Assembly: GCA_017960525.1 (NCBI GenBank)
Contig: JAGCZA010000028.1
Location: 1 to 62,866 of the forward strand
Reading direction: 5' to 3'
DNA length: 62,866 bases
Source of the DNA: Prevotella sp.
GTDB taxonomy: Bacteria; Bacteroidota; Bacteroidia; Bacteroidales; Bacteroidaceae
Position numbers and translations under genes: made by a program. The notes under the pieces were generated by a model. It saw only the letters and a program-made list of their open reading frames with translations. It searched no databases and was not told where the DNA came from. This document shows positions 54,180-61,898 of this stretch, piece after piece; the stretch's first letter is position 1, and every line of letters starts with the position of its first letter.

Positions 54180-54731
54180 TTACTTTACGCCGAAAGTAGA
54201 AACCTGCGATATATCAGTTGTGATGACAGCATACTGACCTGGTTCAGCATTCTCTATCACTACCAGATAGCAGTCCTCACCACACTTCTTAGCTTCGGAT
54301 GGCACGGTGTTGAATGTCATCGTGGACTTCACTCCACTCAGCACACCGGCTTCTGCCAGCTGATACTGACGCTTACCTTTCTTCACCTCGAACTGGAAGA
54401 TACCAAACACATCTTTTGGATCCTTGTTGTTATCTCCCGTCTTAATGATGAATGTCACGCGACCCTTCGGAAGCACTGTCTTTGACTCTGCACCCTTCAC
54501 GGTGAGGTTCACCTTACTCTTGTCGAGCAGGCCACTGCCAGGAATGGGGATGTACCCGAACTTCGACGAGCTGGTTTTCATGGCAGCCTGTTCCTTCTGG
54601 AGCAGTGTTGTCGTGCTGTCAACGTTAATCACTACGACCTGACCGATGTACTCAGGCTCCAAGTTCTTTGTCTGGGCAAAGGCATTCAGAGCCATTGCCA
54701 CCAGCGTTAATGCAAATAACCGTTTCATCAT
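54180..54731 (-). CDS. Hypothetical secreted protein, island cargo, behind a structured leader
   Basis: 183 residues from the ATG at 54731 (a second ATG follows at once). Signal peptide MKRLFALTLVAMALNAFAQ; the mature part is a small beta-rich domain (EPEYIGQVVVINVDSTTTLL, GRVTFIIKTGDNNKDPKDVF, CYLVVIENAEPGQYAVITTD) that resembles exported carboxypeptidase-like or TonB-partner folds, but I cannot name it. The two cysteines (KKCGEDC) are close enough for a disulfide. The upstream in-frame codons lie within a leader of inverted repeats downstream of a -7 box, so the long reading is not used. Confidence 0.72.
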   Translation of the reverse strand: MMKRLFALTLVAMALNAFAQTKNLEPEYIGQVVVINVDSTTTLLQKEQAAMKTSSSKFGYIPIPGSGLLDKSKVNLTVKGAESKTVLPKGRVTFIIKTGDNNKDPKDVFGIFQFEVKKGKRQYQLAEAGVLSGVKSTMTFNTVPSEAKKCGEDCYLVVIENAEPGQYAVITTDISQVSTFGVK

Positions 54732-54734
54732 ATA

Positions 54735-54904
54735 GCGATACTTTAATACAATACAAAAACGTGAACTGTCACCTATGTCTATGTAAAGTATCGCCAAACA
54801 CTTGTATGTACACAGATGAACAGCCCACGTTAGATGAGCTGTCGCCTGTGTCTCTACATACTTTGTTTGAAATTTGGCGATTTCTACATAGTGAGACACA
54901 TTCG
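54735..54904 (-). ncRNA. Structured 5' leader with mutually exclusive hairpins (candidate regulatory RNA)
   Basis: Between the -7 box at 54911-54918 and the start codon, three segments can pair: arm 1 (54873-54891), arm 2 (54779-54798) and arm 3 (54735-54745). Arm 2 pairs with arm 1 over 16 bp and, alternatively, with arm 3 over a perfect 11 bp (GCGATACTTTA/TAAAGTATCGC). Arm 3 ends 3 nt before the first ATG, so 2:3 pairing would hide the initiation region. A near-direct repeat (GAACTGTCACCTATGTC and GAGCTGTCGCCTGTGTC) is also present. Confidence 0.5.
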
Positions 54905-54910
54905 TCGATG

Positions 54911-54918
54911 CAAAGATA
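54911..54918 (-). promoter_or_regulatory. -7 box (TATCTTTG) of the secreted-protein gene
   Basis: The minus strand reads GCGTATCTTTGCATCG, followed by a leader of about 170 nt. Confidence 0.65.
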
Positions 54919-55094
54919 CGCATTATTTTTCGATTTGCATAAAAATTTGTATTATATTTGGTGTTGAGAAGTGTACTATTGTTGAAAAATGACAGATTTA
55001 CATCATTTTTGGGCATTTTTTCGACTTTGCAGTCGTGAAAATGTTAATATACGAGATAAAATTTTTCAAAGAAAGGTTATTGGCCCTCTTTGCG

Positions 55095-55137
55095 TACATT
55101 TGTGCGTGGAGAGGGTCAAGTCTCTCTAAGAGAGTTT
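55095..55137 (+). promoter_or_regulatory. Promoter (TACATTTG) followed at once by a terminator-like hairpin (candidate attenuator)
   Basis: TACATTTG at 55095-55102 is a -7 match. About 20 nt downstream of it, CTCTC-TAA-GAGAG followed by TTTTTT forms a small terminator-like hairpin before the gene at 55182. The earlier GGAGAG (55108-55113) can compete for the CTCTC arm. 54919-55094 holds nothing else I recognise. Confidence 0.45.
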
Positions 55138-55181
55138 TTTAGTGTTAGTTTTTGTTAGGTTTAATTTTAAAAGATTGTATT

Positions 55182-55589
55182 ATGAAGAGGATTTTTTCTG
55201 TATTGTTTATGGCATTAGCCATGTTGTTTGTCACCTCACCTGTATCTGCTGATAACGCTAAAGTTGGGCGTGTTGGTGACTCTGTGATTATTCGAGATGG
55301 TGACGGTAATGTTATCGAGATTACTGACCTCGGTGGTGGCTCTACTATGATTTGGTGTTACGATAGTAGTGGTAATCTGGTTTACTATGCTTATCAGACC
55401 GATAGTGACAACAGTACAAACAATGTTTGGATTAACGGTCAGTATTACAATGCTGGTAAAACCCCCAATGGTGTTGATCGGTTCTACTATTATTCACCCT
55501 TTGACGGCAAGACACACATGGTCGAGGATTTTAAGGTCAAAAATCCCAAGGGGAAGAATACATGTATTACCACTTATCCAAGGAATTAA
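55182..55589 (+). CDS. Hypothetical secreted protein, island cargo
   Basis: 135 residues from the ATG at 55182. Signal peptide MKRIFSVLFMALAMLFVTSP; the mature part is a compact beta-rich domain (VGRVGDSVIIRDGDGNVIEI, YDSSGNLVYYAYQTDSDNST, YYYSPFDGKTHMVEDFKVKN) with two cysteines. No family recognised. It is the only plus-strand gene on the island, with its own promoter, a possible attenuator and a strong terminator, so it is an independently regulated unit. Confidence 0.75.
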   Translation: MKRIFSVLFMALAMLFVTSPVSADNAKVGRVGDSVIIRDGDGNVIEITDLGGGSTMIWCYDSSGNLVYYAYQTDSDNSTNNVWINGQYYNAGKTPNGVDRFYYYSPFDGKTHMVEDFKVKNPKGKNTCITTYPRN

Positions 55590-55600
55590 GCAACACAAGT

Positions 55601-55622
55601 AATGGGAGGGCAACCTCCCATT
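55601..55622 (+). terminator. Intrinsic terminator
   Basis: AATGGGAGG-GCAA-CCTCCCATT is a perfect 9-bp stem followed by CTTTCT, just after the secreted-protein gene and convergent with the recombinase gene. Confidence 0.8.
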
Positions 55623-55651
55623 CTTTCTACTCTCTCTCCACGGACTTCGTC

Positions 55652-57136
55652 CTATTTAATCATTCTGCTATAATCTTGTGACTGAACTTTGTCTTTATTC
55701 TCTATTCGTATTTGAACCATTGTTCTTGATGGTATTGTCTCTGGTATCATCGACATTAACTTGTCAATTACCTCTTCTACATTATTAAATCCAATGTCTT
55801 CAACGGTCGCTACGACCTTACCTCTGAAATACATCGTACCCTTTATAAGTTGTTTGAAAGAAAACCTTTCAAAAGGTTCTTCCTCTTCTTTCTGTTGTAT
55901 GGTATTCTTTGATTTGTCGTCTGTAAAGAAGATTTTCTCTACGACTTTTTCATTCAATACCCAAGCTGGTGTGAAGTCTATTTTCACATAGGTACGTGCA
56001 AGTTTCGTGTGATGTGAATGGTTAAGGCCGAAATCAACTTCTGACAGTGAGGCCCCGCATTCATTCTGTGCAACAGTCGCCCAGGTATGCCGGAAGGTAT
56101 ATGCACTATATCCCTTCCCATGTTCAATTCCGAGAACCTTCTCGCAAATTTGACGAATACCAATATTCACGTTAGCATTAAAACTATCATATGATGATAG
56201 TCTTTTGTGAAAGTTGAAAAGGTAGGGCGAGTCTGAATCATCAAGATATTTATCAATAATCGGTTGCAAAATACCTGGTACTCTTATTTCAAAATAAGCA
56301 TTATCACTTCTTGCAGCCCTCGTTTTCCTTCGTTCATAACATATTATTCCATTAGAATACTTTTTCTTTTCAAGAAAGAATATATCAACGGTGTTGATAC
56401 CAGCGAGACACAGTACCATCATGGCTACGTCTCTTCCAAGTTCTGATAACGGATATTTCCTGTCGCTCTCAGGTAGCTGTGCTGCGAAGAATGCCCGGCA
56501 CTCTTCCATCGTTATGGCCCTTTTCTGTGGGGTGTCAGATTTTGGTATTTTTACCTTTGCCCACGGATTCGTAGTAATTCTTATTAGTCCAGTATCATAA
56601 TCATTAAACTCAATCAGTGCTTGCTTAAAGATTTGACGTACACAGACAGGGTATTGCTCCTTTGCTCTGGCTGTGTTTGATAATGAACTTATCCAGCTAT
56701 TGATAAAACTTGATGTCAAGTGAGAGAACATCATTTTATTAGTACCGGCAAAGCGTTCCAAATGTTGATATGCTAATTCATAGGTTCGTGCGTTACGCGC
56801 ATGTCCCTCTCTTATCATTTTTGCCTGATACTGGCGGGCATAATCTGAGAAGCACACATCAGATGTTCCTTGTTTTAAGAATCGTACTACTTCTTGTACA
56901 GTCCATGAACTGGTATCAACCTTATTCAATCGATCAACATAATCTGCAACAAGTGTATCCAGTGACTTTCTTACGAAGGGGTCTTTGACTTCTTTTGTAC
57001 TTTTGACAATACCTTTATTGTCAACCATCTTATCAGTTTTTATAAATAAACTATCTCTATGATGGATGACTCTGATATAGACGGGCCAGTAGCCGTCTGC
57101 TCTTTGTTTTTGTACCGTAATTCTAAATGTGGCCAT
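55652..57136 (-). CDS. Tyrosine site-specific recombinase (integrase) of the island
   Basis: 494 residues. The N-terminal arm-binding domain (MATFRITVQKQRADGYWPVY) and SAM-like core-binding domain (about 90-190) precede the catalytic domain. Visible active-site residues are K271 in RRKT, R349 and H350 in YTFRHTWAT, H373 in LNHSHH and the nucleophile Y383 in ARTYVKID. The first catalytic arginine appears to be replaced by N248 (AGINTVD), as in some Bacteroides element integrases, and the HxxR histidine by Tyr. After Y383 an extra 110-residue tail follows, acidic then helical, of unknown role. The gene starts beside a phased repeat array and the ppdK 3' end, as expected for an enzyme that integrates there. 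Confidence 0.9.
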   Translation of the reverse strand: MATFRITVQKQRADGYWPVYIRVIHHRDSLFIKTDKMVDNKGIVKSTKEVKDPFVRKSLDTLVADYVDRLNKVDTSSWTVQEVVRFLKQGTSDVCFSDYARQYQAKMIREGHARNARTYELAYQHLERFAGTNKMMFSHLTSSFINSWISSLSNTARAKEQYPVCVRQIFKQALIEFNDYDTGLIRITTNPWAKVKIPKSDTPQKRAITMEECRAFFAAQLPESDRKYPLSELGRDVAMMVLCLAGINTVDIFFLEKKKYSNGIICYERRKTRAARSDNAYFEIRVPGILQPIIDKYLDDSDSPYLFNFHKRLSSYDSFNANVNIGIRQICEKVLGIEHGKGYSAYTFRHTWATVAQNECGASLSEVDFGLNHSHHTKLARTYVKIDFTPAWVLNEKVVEKIFFTDDKSKNTIQQKEEEEPFERFSFKQLIKGTMYFRGKVVATVEDIGFNNVEEVIDKLMSMIPETIPSRTMVQIRIENKDKVQSQDYSRMIK

Positions 57137-57141
57137 ATTTT

Positions 57142-57213
57142 TCTCAACTTATTCTCAACACGCTCTCAACACTCATCAAAATCTTCTCAACATATTCTCA
57201 ACATCTGCTCAAA
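57142..57213 (+). repeat. Phased 11-bp repeat array (TCTCAAC)
   Basis: TCTCAAC occurs at 57142, 57153, 57164, 57185 and 57196, with degenerate copies near 57174 (CTCATCA) and 57207 (GCTCAAA), so seven sites lie on one DNA face about one helical turn apart. It fills the gap between the recombinase start and the attachment-like segment, the place where integrase arm-type or excisionase sites are expected. Confidence 0.7.
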
Positions 57214-57218
57214 TTATA

Positions 57219-57345
57219 CACATTTATCGTGTAAACCTTGTGGAGAAAACATTGGGTGCAACCCTCTGAATCAAAGAGAGTTGCACCCAACTAATTGATA
57301 ATCAGTAGGTTTCTACTCTTCTTCGACAGCCCCCTGTGCGGCAGC
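57219..57345 (-). other. Right island boundary: ppdK 3' end and terminator (att-like)
   Basis: This contains CACATTTATCGTG (57219-57231, identical to 40441-40453), the hairpin 57252-57290 and the last codons of ppdK (LAAAQGAVEEE-stop). The same order and nearly the same spacing occur at 40441-40569, and hairpin plus tail also at 53269-53384. Confidence 0.65.
57252..57290 (-). terminator. Terminator hairpin of ppdK
   Basis: The arms TTGGGTGCAACCCTCT and AGAGAGTTGCACCCAA form a 16-bp stem with one mismatch and loop GAATCAA, 23 nt after the ppdK stop codon. Confidence 0.75.
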
Positions 57346-60036
57346 GAGGCGGGCGATGGGGACGCGGAAGGGCGAGCAACTGGCGTAGTTCATACCAATC
57401 TTGGCGCAGAACTTCACGGAACTGGGCTCACCACCGTGCTCACCGCAGATACCGCAGCGGAGGTCAGGACGCACCTCGCGGCCCTCCTTGACGGCGAACT
57501 TGATGAGACGGCCAACACCCTTCTGGTCGAGCACCTGGAATGGGTCGACCTTCAGAATCTTCTTGTCGAGATAGACGGGCAGGAAGCTGGCGATGTCGTC
57601 GCGGCTGTAGCCGAATGTCATCTGTGTCAGGTCGTTGGTGCCGAATGAGAAGTACTGGGCCTCCTCGGCGATGCGGTCGGCGGTCAGGGCGGCACGAGGA
57701 ATCTCAATCATCGTACCAATCTCGAACTCGACCTCGATGCCCTCGGCGGCGAACACTTCCTTGGCGGTGGAGGTGATGACTTCCTTCTGCTGCTTCAACT
57801 CGTAGAGCGTACCGATCAGCGGCACCATGATTTCCGGCATGGGGTTCTTGCCTTCCTTCTTCAACTCGCAGGCGGCGCCGAGGATGGCGCGGGTCTGCAT
57901 GGCGGTGATTTCGGGGAAGGTGATGCCCAGACGGCAGCCACGGTGACCCAGCATCGGGTTGTTCTCGGCCAGAGAAGCCACGCGGCGCTGGATAGCCTCC
58001 AGGCTCACGCCCATCTCCTTGGCCATTGTCTCCTGACCGGCCAGATCGTGGGGAACGAACTCGTGGAGAGGAGGATCGAGCAGACGGATGTTCACGGGCA
58101 GTCCGTCCATGGCCTCGAGGATGCCCTTGAAGTCGGCCTTCTGGTAGGGCAGCAGCTTGGCGAGTGCCTTCTCACGGCCGGCGAGGCTGTCGGAGAGAAT
58201 CATTTCGCGCATGGCGATGATCTTCTTGTCCTCGAAGAACATGTGCTCGGTACGTGTCAGACCGATACCCTTTGCACCGAAGGCGCGTGCCACCTGTGCA
58301 TCGTGCGGGGTGTCGGCATTGGTGCGGACCTGCAGCTTGGTGTACTTGTCGCAGAGGTCCATCAGCTCCTTGAAGTCGCCTGACAGCTCGGCAGCCTTTG
58401 TGGGCACCTGTCCGGCATAGACCTGTCCGGTAGTGCCGTTCAGTGAGATGTAGTCGCCCTCCTTATAGACAACGCCGTCGATTTCGACCGTCTTGTCCTT
58501 GTAGCTGACGTTGAGTGAGCCTACGCCCGAGACGCAGCACTTACCCATGCCACGTGCCACCACTGCGGCGTGCGAGGTCATACCGCCACGTGCGGTCAGG
58601 ATGCCCTCTGCAGCGGCCATACCGGCGAGGTCCTCAGGCGAGGTCTCGATGCGCACGAGCACCACCTGATGGCCGTCGGCGTGCCACTCCTTGGCATCGT
58701 CGGCGTGGAACACAATCTGTCCGCAGGCGGCACCGGGGCTGGCGGGCAGACCCTGGGCGATGACCTTGGCCTGGGTGAGGGCCTTCTTGTCGAATACGGG
58801 GTGCAGCAGCTCGTCGAGCTTCTGTGGCTCGCAGCGCATGATGGCGGTCTTCTCGTCGATCTTGCCCTCGTGGAGCAGGTCGATGGCAATCTTCACCATG
58901 GCGGCACCGGTGCGCTTGCCGTTACGTGTCTGCAGGAACCACAGTTTGCCTTCCTGTACGGTGAACTCCATGTCCTGCATGTCGTGGTAGTGGTTCTCCA
59001 GGTTCTGCTGGATCTGGTTCAGCTGAGCATATACCTCAGGCATTGCCTCTTCCATAGAGGGATACTTGGTGGCACGCTCCTCTTCGCTGATGCCAGCGCG
59101 CTCGGCCCAGCGCTTTGAGCCTACGATGGTGATCTGCTGCGGTGTGCGGATACCGGCCACCACGTCCTCACCCTGGGCGTTGACGAGGTACTCGCCGTTG
59201 AACAGCGGCTCACCGTTGGCGGCGTCGCGGCTGAAGCATACGCCCGTAGCGCTGGTGTCGCCCATGTTTCCGAATACCATTGCCATGACGCTGACGGCAG
59301 TTCCCCACTCGTCGGGTATGCCTTCCATCTTGCGGTAGAGGATGGCGCGCTCGTTCATCCAACTGCGGAACACGGCGCAGATAGCACCCCAGAGTTGCTC
59401 GATGGGATCGTCGGGGAAGTCCTTGCCTGTGCGCTCCTTGATGGCGGCCTTGAACAGTTTGACCAACTTCTTCAGTTCGTCCACGTTTAGGTCCTTGTCC
59501 AACTTCACGCCACGCTCTTCTTTCACCTTCTCGATAATCTCCTCAAACGGGTCGATGTCGGTCTTGTTCACGGGCTTCATCTCGAGCACCACGTCACCGT
59601 ACATCTGCACGAAGCGGCGATAACTGTCGTACACGAAATGCGGATTCTGCGTCTTCTTCACCATGCCTTCGGCCACCTCGTCGTTCAGACCGAGGTTCAG
59701 AATCGTGTCCATCATACCAGGCATAGAAGCGCGGGCACCCGAGCGTACAGAGACGAGCAGCGGGTTCTCCTTGTCGCCGAACTTCGAGTTCATCAGCACC
59801 TCAATGTGCTTCACGGCTGCCGTCACGTCCTCGTTGAGCAACTCCATAATCTTCTGTTGTCCAACCTGATAGTACTCGTTGCAGCAGTCGGTAGTGATAG
59901 TGAAACCAGGAGGAACGGGAACGCCGAGCAGGTTCATTTCGGCCAGGTTTGCACCCTTTCCGCCGAGTTCCTCACGCATTTTTGCATTTCCTTCGGCCTT
60001 ACCGTTGCCGAAGAGGTAAACTCTCTTTTGACTCAT
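57313..60036 (-). CDS. ppdK: Pyruvate, phosphate dikinase
   Basis: 907 residues, full length. It interconverts pyruvate, ATP and phosphate with phosphoenolpyruvate, AMP and pyrophosphate, a key step of glycolysis in Bacteroidales. The N-terminal ATP-grasp domain begins VYLFGNGKAEG and contains ELGGKGANLAEM and MPGMMDTILNLGLND. The central phosphohistidine domain has GGMTSHAAVVARGMGK with the catalytic His. The C-terminal barrel has IGLTRTEHMFFE, MLGHRGCRLGI, FSFGTNDLTQMTFG and CGICGEHGG. The C terminus RLAAAQGAVEEE lies in the DNA that is duplicated at the island boundaries. A -7 box is 54 nt before the ATG. Confidence 0.98.
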   Translation of the reverse strand: MSQKRVYLFGNGKAEGNAKMREELGGKGANLAEMNLLGVPVPPGFTITTDCCNEYYQVGQQKIMELLNEDVTAAVKHIEVLMNSKFGDKENPLLVSVRSGARASMPGMMDTILNLGLNDEVAEGMVKKTQNPHFVYDSYRRFVQMYGDVVLEMKPVNKTDIDPFEEIIEKVKEERGVKLDKDLNVDELKKLVKLFKAAIKERTGKDFPDDPIEQLWGAICAVFRSWMNERAILYRKMEGIPDEWGTAVSVMAMVFGNMGDTSATGVCFSRDAANGEPLFNGEYLVNAQGEDVVAGIRTPQQITIVGSKRWAERAGISEEERATKYPSMEEAMPEVYAQLNQIQQNLENHYHDMQDMEFTVQEGKLWFLQTRNGKRTGAAMVKIAIDLLHEGKIDEKTAIMRCEPQKLDELLHPVFDKKALTQAKVIAQGLPASPGAACGQIVFHADDAKEWHADGHQVVLVRIETSPEDLAGMAAAEGILTARGGMTSHAAVVARGMGKCCVSGVGSLNVSYKDKTVEIDGVVYKEGDYISLNGTTGQVYAGQVPTKAAELSGDFKELMDLCDKYTKLQVRTNADTPHDAQVARAFGAKGIGLTRTEHMFFEDKKIIAMREMILSDSLAGREKALAKLLPYQKADFKGILEAMDGLPVNIRLLDPPLHEFVPHDLAGQETMAKEMGVSLEAIQRRVASLAENNPMLGHRGCRLGITFPEITAMQTRAILGAACELKKEGKNPMPEIMVPLIGTLYELKQQKEVITSTAKEVFAAEGIEVEFEIGTMIEIPRAALTADRIAEEAQYFSFGTNDLTQMTFGYSRDDIASFLPVYLDKKILKVDPFQVLDQKGVGRLIKFAVKEGREVRPDLRCGICGEHGGEPSSVKFCAKIGMNYASCSPFRVPIARLAAAQGAVEEE

Positions 60037-60089
60037 TAGATGTTAGGTTTAAGAATAAATATTACTATTGACTATTGTTTCCAATTGTG

Positions 60090-60097
60090 CAAAGATA
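60090..60097 (-). promoter_or_regulatory. -7 box (TATCTTTG) of ppdK
   Basis: The minus strand reads CGTATCTTTGCAC, 54 nt before the ppdK ATG. Confidence 0.65.
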
Positions 60098-60245
60098 CGT
60101 TTTTTTCTGCACACCGCCAAAGAAAATGAGAAAAATTTGCCATATTGGCCCAACAATTATCTATTTTTAACCACTACGCTCCCCTCAAAACCTTTCCCGC
60201 CCGCCAACATTTGCCCCTCGGCTACGCCTTCAGTTCCGGCAATCG

Positions 60246-60279
60246 CCTACACCTTATTATATAATATAAGATTGTAGGG
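60246..60279. terminator. Possible terminator hairpin of the GH43 unit
   Basis: CCTACACCTTAT and ATAAGATTGTAGG can pair around TATATA with a one-base bulge. It lies 34 bp past the GH43 stop codon on the minus strand but lacks a clear T-run. The rest of 60098-60312 has no gene I can support. Confidence 0.4.
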
Positions 60280-60312
60280 GGTCTGTTTGTGGTGTGCTAT
60301 CTTATCCGTCTG

Positions 60313-61881
60313 TCATTCATTTACAAACTTGAACTCCGTCCAGTCGAAGTCGGCGTGGCTGACAGTCTTGGAAAGGGTATGGGCAAAGATGCCGAGATGT
60401 ACGCCCGTGAAACCGCCGATGGTCTCTGTACTCAGATAGCGGTAGCCCATACGGGCAAGAGGCGTAAACTCCTTGTTGTCAACAGAATAGTAAAGATGAT
60501 AGAACTGCCTGTCGGCGGTGATGCGCAGATAGACAATATGTTCGTTCAGCGGAATCTCTTTTTCGATATGCTCCATCTCGCCAATGCGGATTTTGGCTTG
60601 CAGGTATCGCCTGCCACCATGCATCGCCACCTGCACGTCGTAGTGGTTGTGATGAGCGGCGTAGGCCGTGATGCCTGCCACAGCGCCGTCTTTCATGCCA
60701 GACACGTCAACCTTGGTTGTCGCGCTGAAGTTCGCTTCCGACTGGCGATGGCCGATAAACGTGGGGTTGCCCACCTCGTCGAGTGTGACCGTAGAGGTCT
60801 TCAACCTGAGCCATCCCTTGCGCACATCCAGAGAGTAGTTCTCCCTTTGCGGCATATTCAAGTGGCTCCAATAGAGCGACAGTTTGTCGGACTCGAAGTC
60901 ATCTCTTGATGGTTCAACTGGCATGGATACTTGCGGCAGCGTTTGGCATTTCATGTCCAGTTGCAGGGTGCCATCGCCATTTACCACTGGCCATCCACCC
61001 GTTTCCCACGTTACGGGAGCCAGGAAAGTCTCACGGCCCATGACGTGTTGAAGATAGCCGTGGGTGCGATAGCCCAGGCAAATCATCCACCAGGAACCGT
61101 CGTTGGCCTGCACCAAGTCGGCGTGCCCAAGTCCCTGAATCGGACTGTTCTGCATCTTCATGCTGAAATGCGAGAGAATCGGATTGGAACTATTTGGCTC
61201 GTATGGACCAAACAGATTCTTGCTGCGAAAGATATTGACGTGATGGCCATGCTCTGTGCCGCCCTCTGCCAGCAACAGATAATAATAGCCATCCTTCTTG
61301 TAGATATGCGGCCCTTCCGGGTATCGGCCGCCAAGACCCACGCCCAGAAGATGTATCTCGCCAAGTTGCCTGCCCGTCTTCACATCAATCTCGCAAATCT
61401 TGATTTCACCCTCTTTCCACAAGAAATAGCATTTGCCATCGTCGAAGAAAAGTGTGGGATCGCAACTGCCGATGGCGAAGTCGATGTAGATGGGGTCAGA
61501 CCATTCGCCCTTCGAGTTGTCGGTATAGACATAGAAATGGCGGCGCGAGGGGAATACCGTCGTCACCATATAGAATCGGCCCTCGTGATAGCGGATGGTG
61601 GGGGCATAGATGCCCGTCTGCTCGTCCATCCCCTCGATTCTGATTTGTGACTCACGTGTGAGGCAGGCCCCCACCTGTTCCCAGTGAATCAGGTCCTTAC
61701 TGTGGAAGACAGGCACCCCAGGGAAATACTGGAACGTGCTGTTCACCAGATAGAAATCATCGCCGGCACGACACACGGAGGGGTCAGCGTGAAAGCCTGG
61801 GAGCACCGGATTCTTGAATCCCTGCGCCCATCCCATTAACAGAACCAACAGTAACGTTGAAATCAAAAACAGTTTCTTCAT
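60313..61881 (-). CDS. GH43 family glycosidase (beta-xylosidase/arabinofuranosidase type)
   Basis: 522 residues from the ATG at 61881, with a signal peptide (KKLFLISTLLLVLLMGWAQ). The five-bladed propeller shows the GH43 acidic triad: base Asp in GFHADPSVC, pKa-modulating Asp in SCDPTLFF, acid Glu in RYPEGPHIYK. LIHWEQVGACLT and GIYAPTIRYHEGRFYMVTT are typical. The C-terminal 200 residues form the GH43_C2 beta-sandwich (FESDKLSLYWSHLNMPQREN, GITAYAAHHNHYDVQVAM). It removes xylose or arabinose from xylan-type chains. A GTG at 61902 would extend it but places the signal peptide seven residues inside, so the ATG is preferred. It lies 17 bp after the hydrolase gene. Confidence 0.94.
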   Translation of the reverse strand: MKKLFLISTLLLVLLMGWAQGFKNPVLPGFHADPSVCRAGDDFYLVNSTFQYFPGVPVFHSKDLIHWEQVGACLTRESQIRIEGMDEQTGIYAPTIRYHEGRFYMVTTVFPSRRHFYVYTDNSKGEWSDPIYIDFAIGSCDPTLFFDDGKCYFLWKEGEIKICEIDVKTGRQLGEIHLLGVGLGGRYPEGPHIYKKDGYYYLLLAEGGTEHGHHVNIFRSKNLFGPYEPNSSNPILSHFSMKMQNSPIQGLGHADLVQANDGSWWMICLGYRTHGYLQHVMGRETFLAPVTWETGGWPVVNGDGTLQLDMKCQTLPQVSMPVEPSRDDFESDKLSLYWSHLNMPQRENYSLDVRKGWLRLKTSTVTLDEVGNPTFIGHRQSEANFSATTKVDVSGMKDGAVAGITAYAAHHNHYDVQVAMHGGRRYLQAKIRIGEMEHIEKEIPLNEHIVYLRITADRQFYHLYYSVDNKEFTPLARMGYRYLSTETIGGFTGVHLGIFAHTLSKTVSHADFDWTEFKFVNE

Positions 61882-61898
61882 AATATTATATTCTATAT

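Noticed and set aside
54732-55016. N-terminal extension of the secreted protein starting at 55016
   Set aside because: The region is a structured leader downstream of a -7 box; a clear signal peptide begins at 54731.
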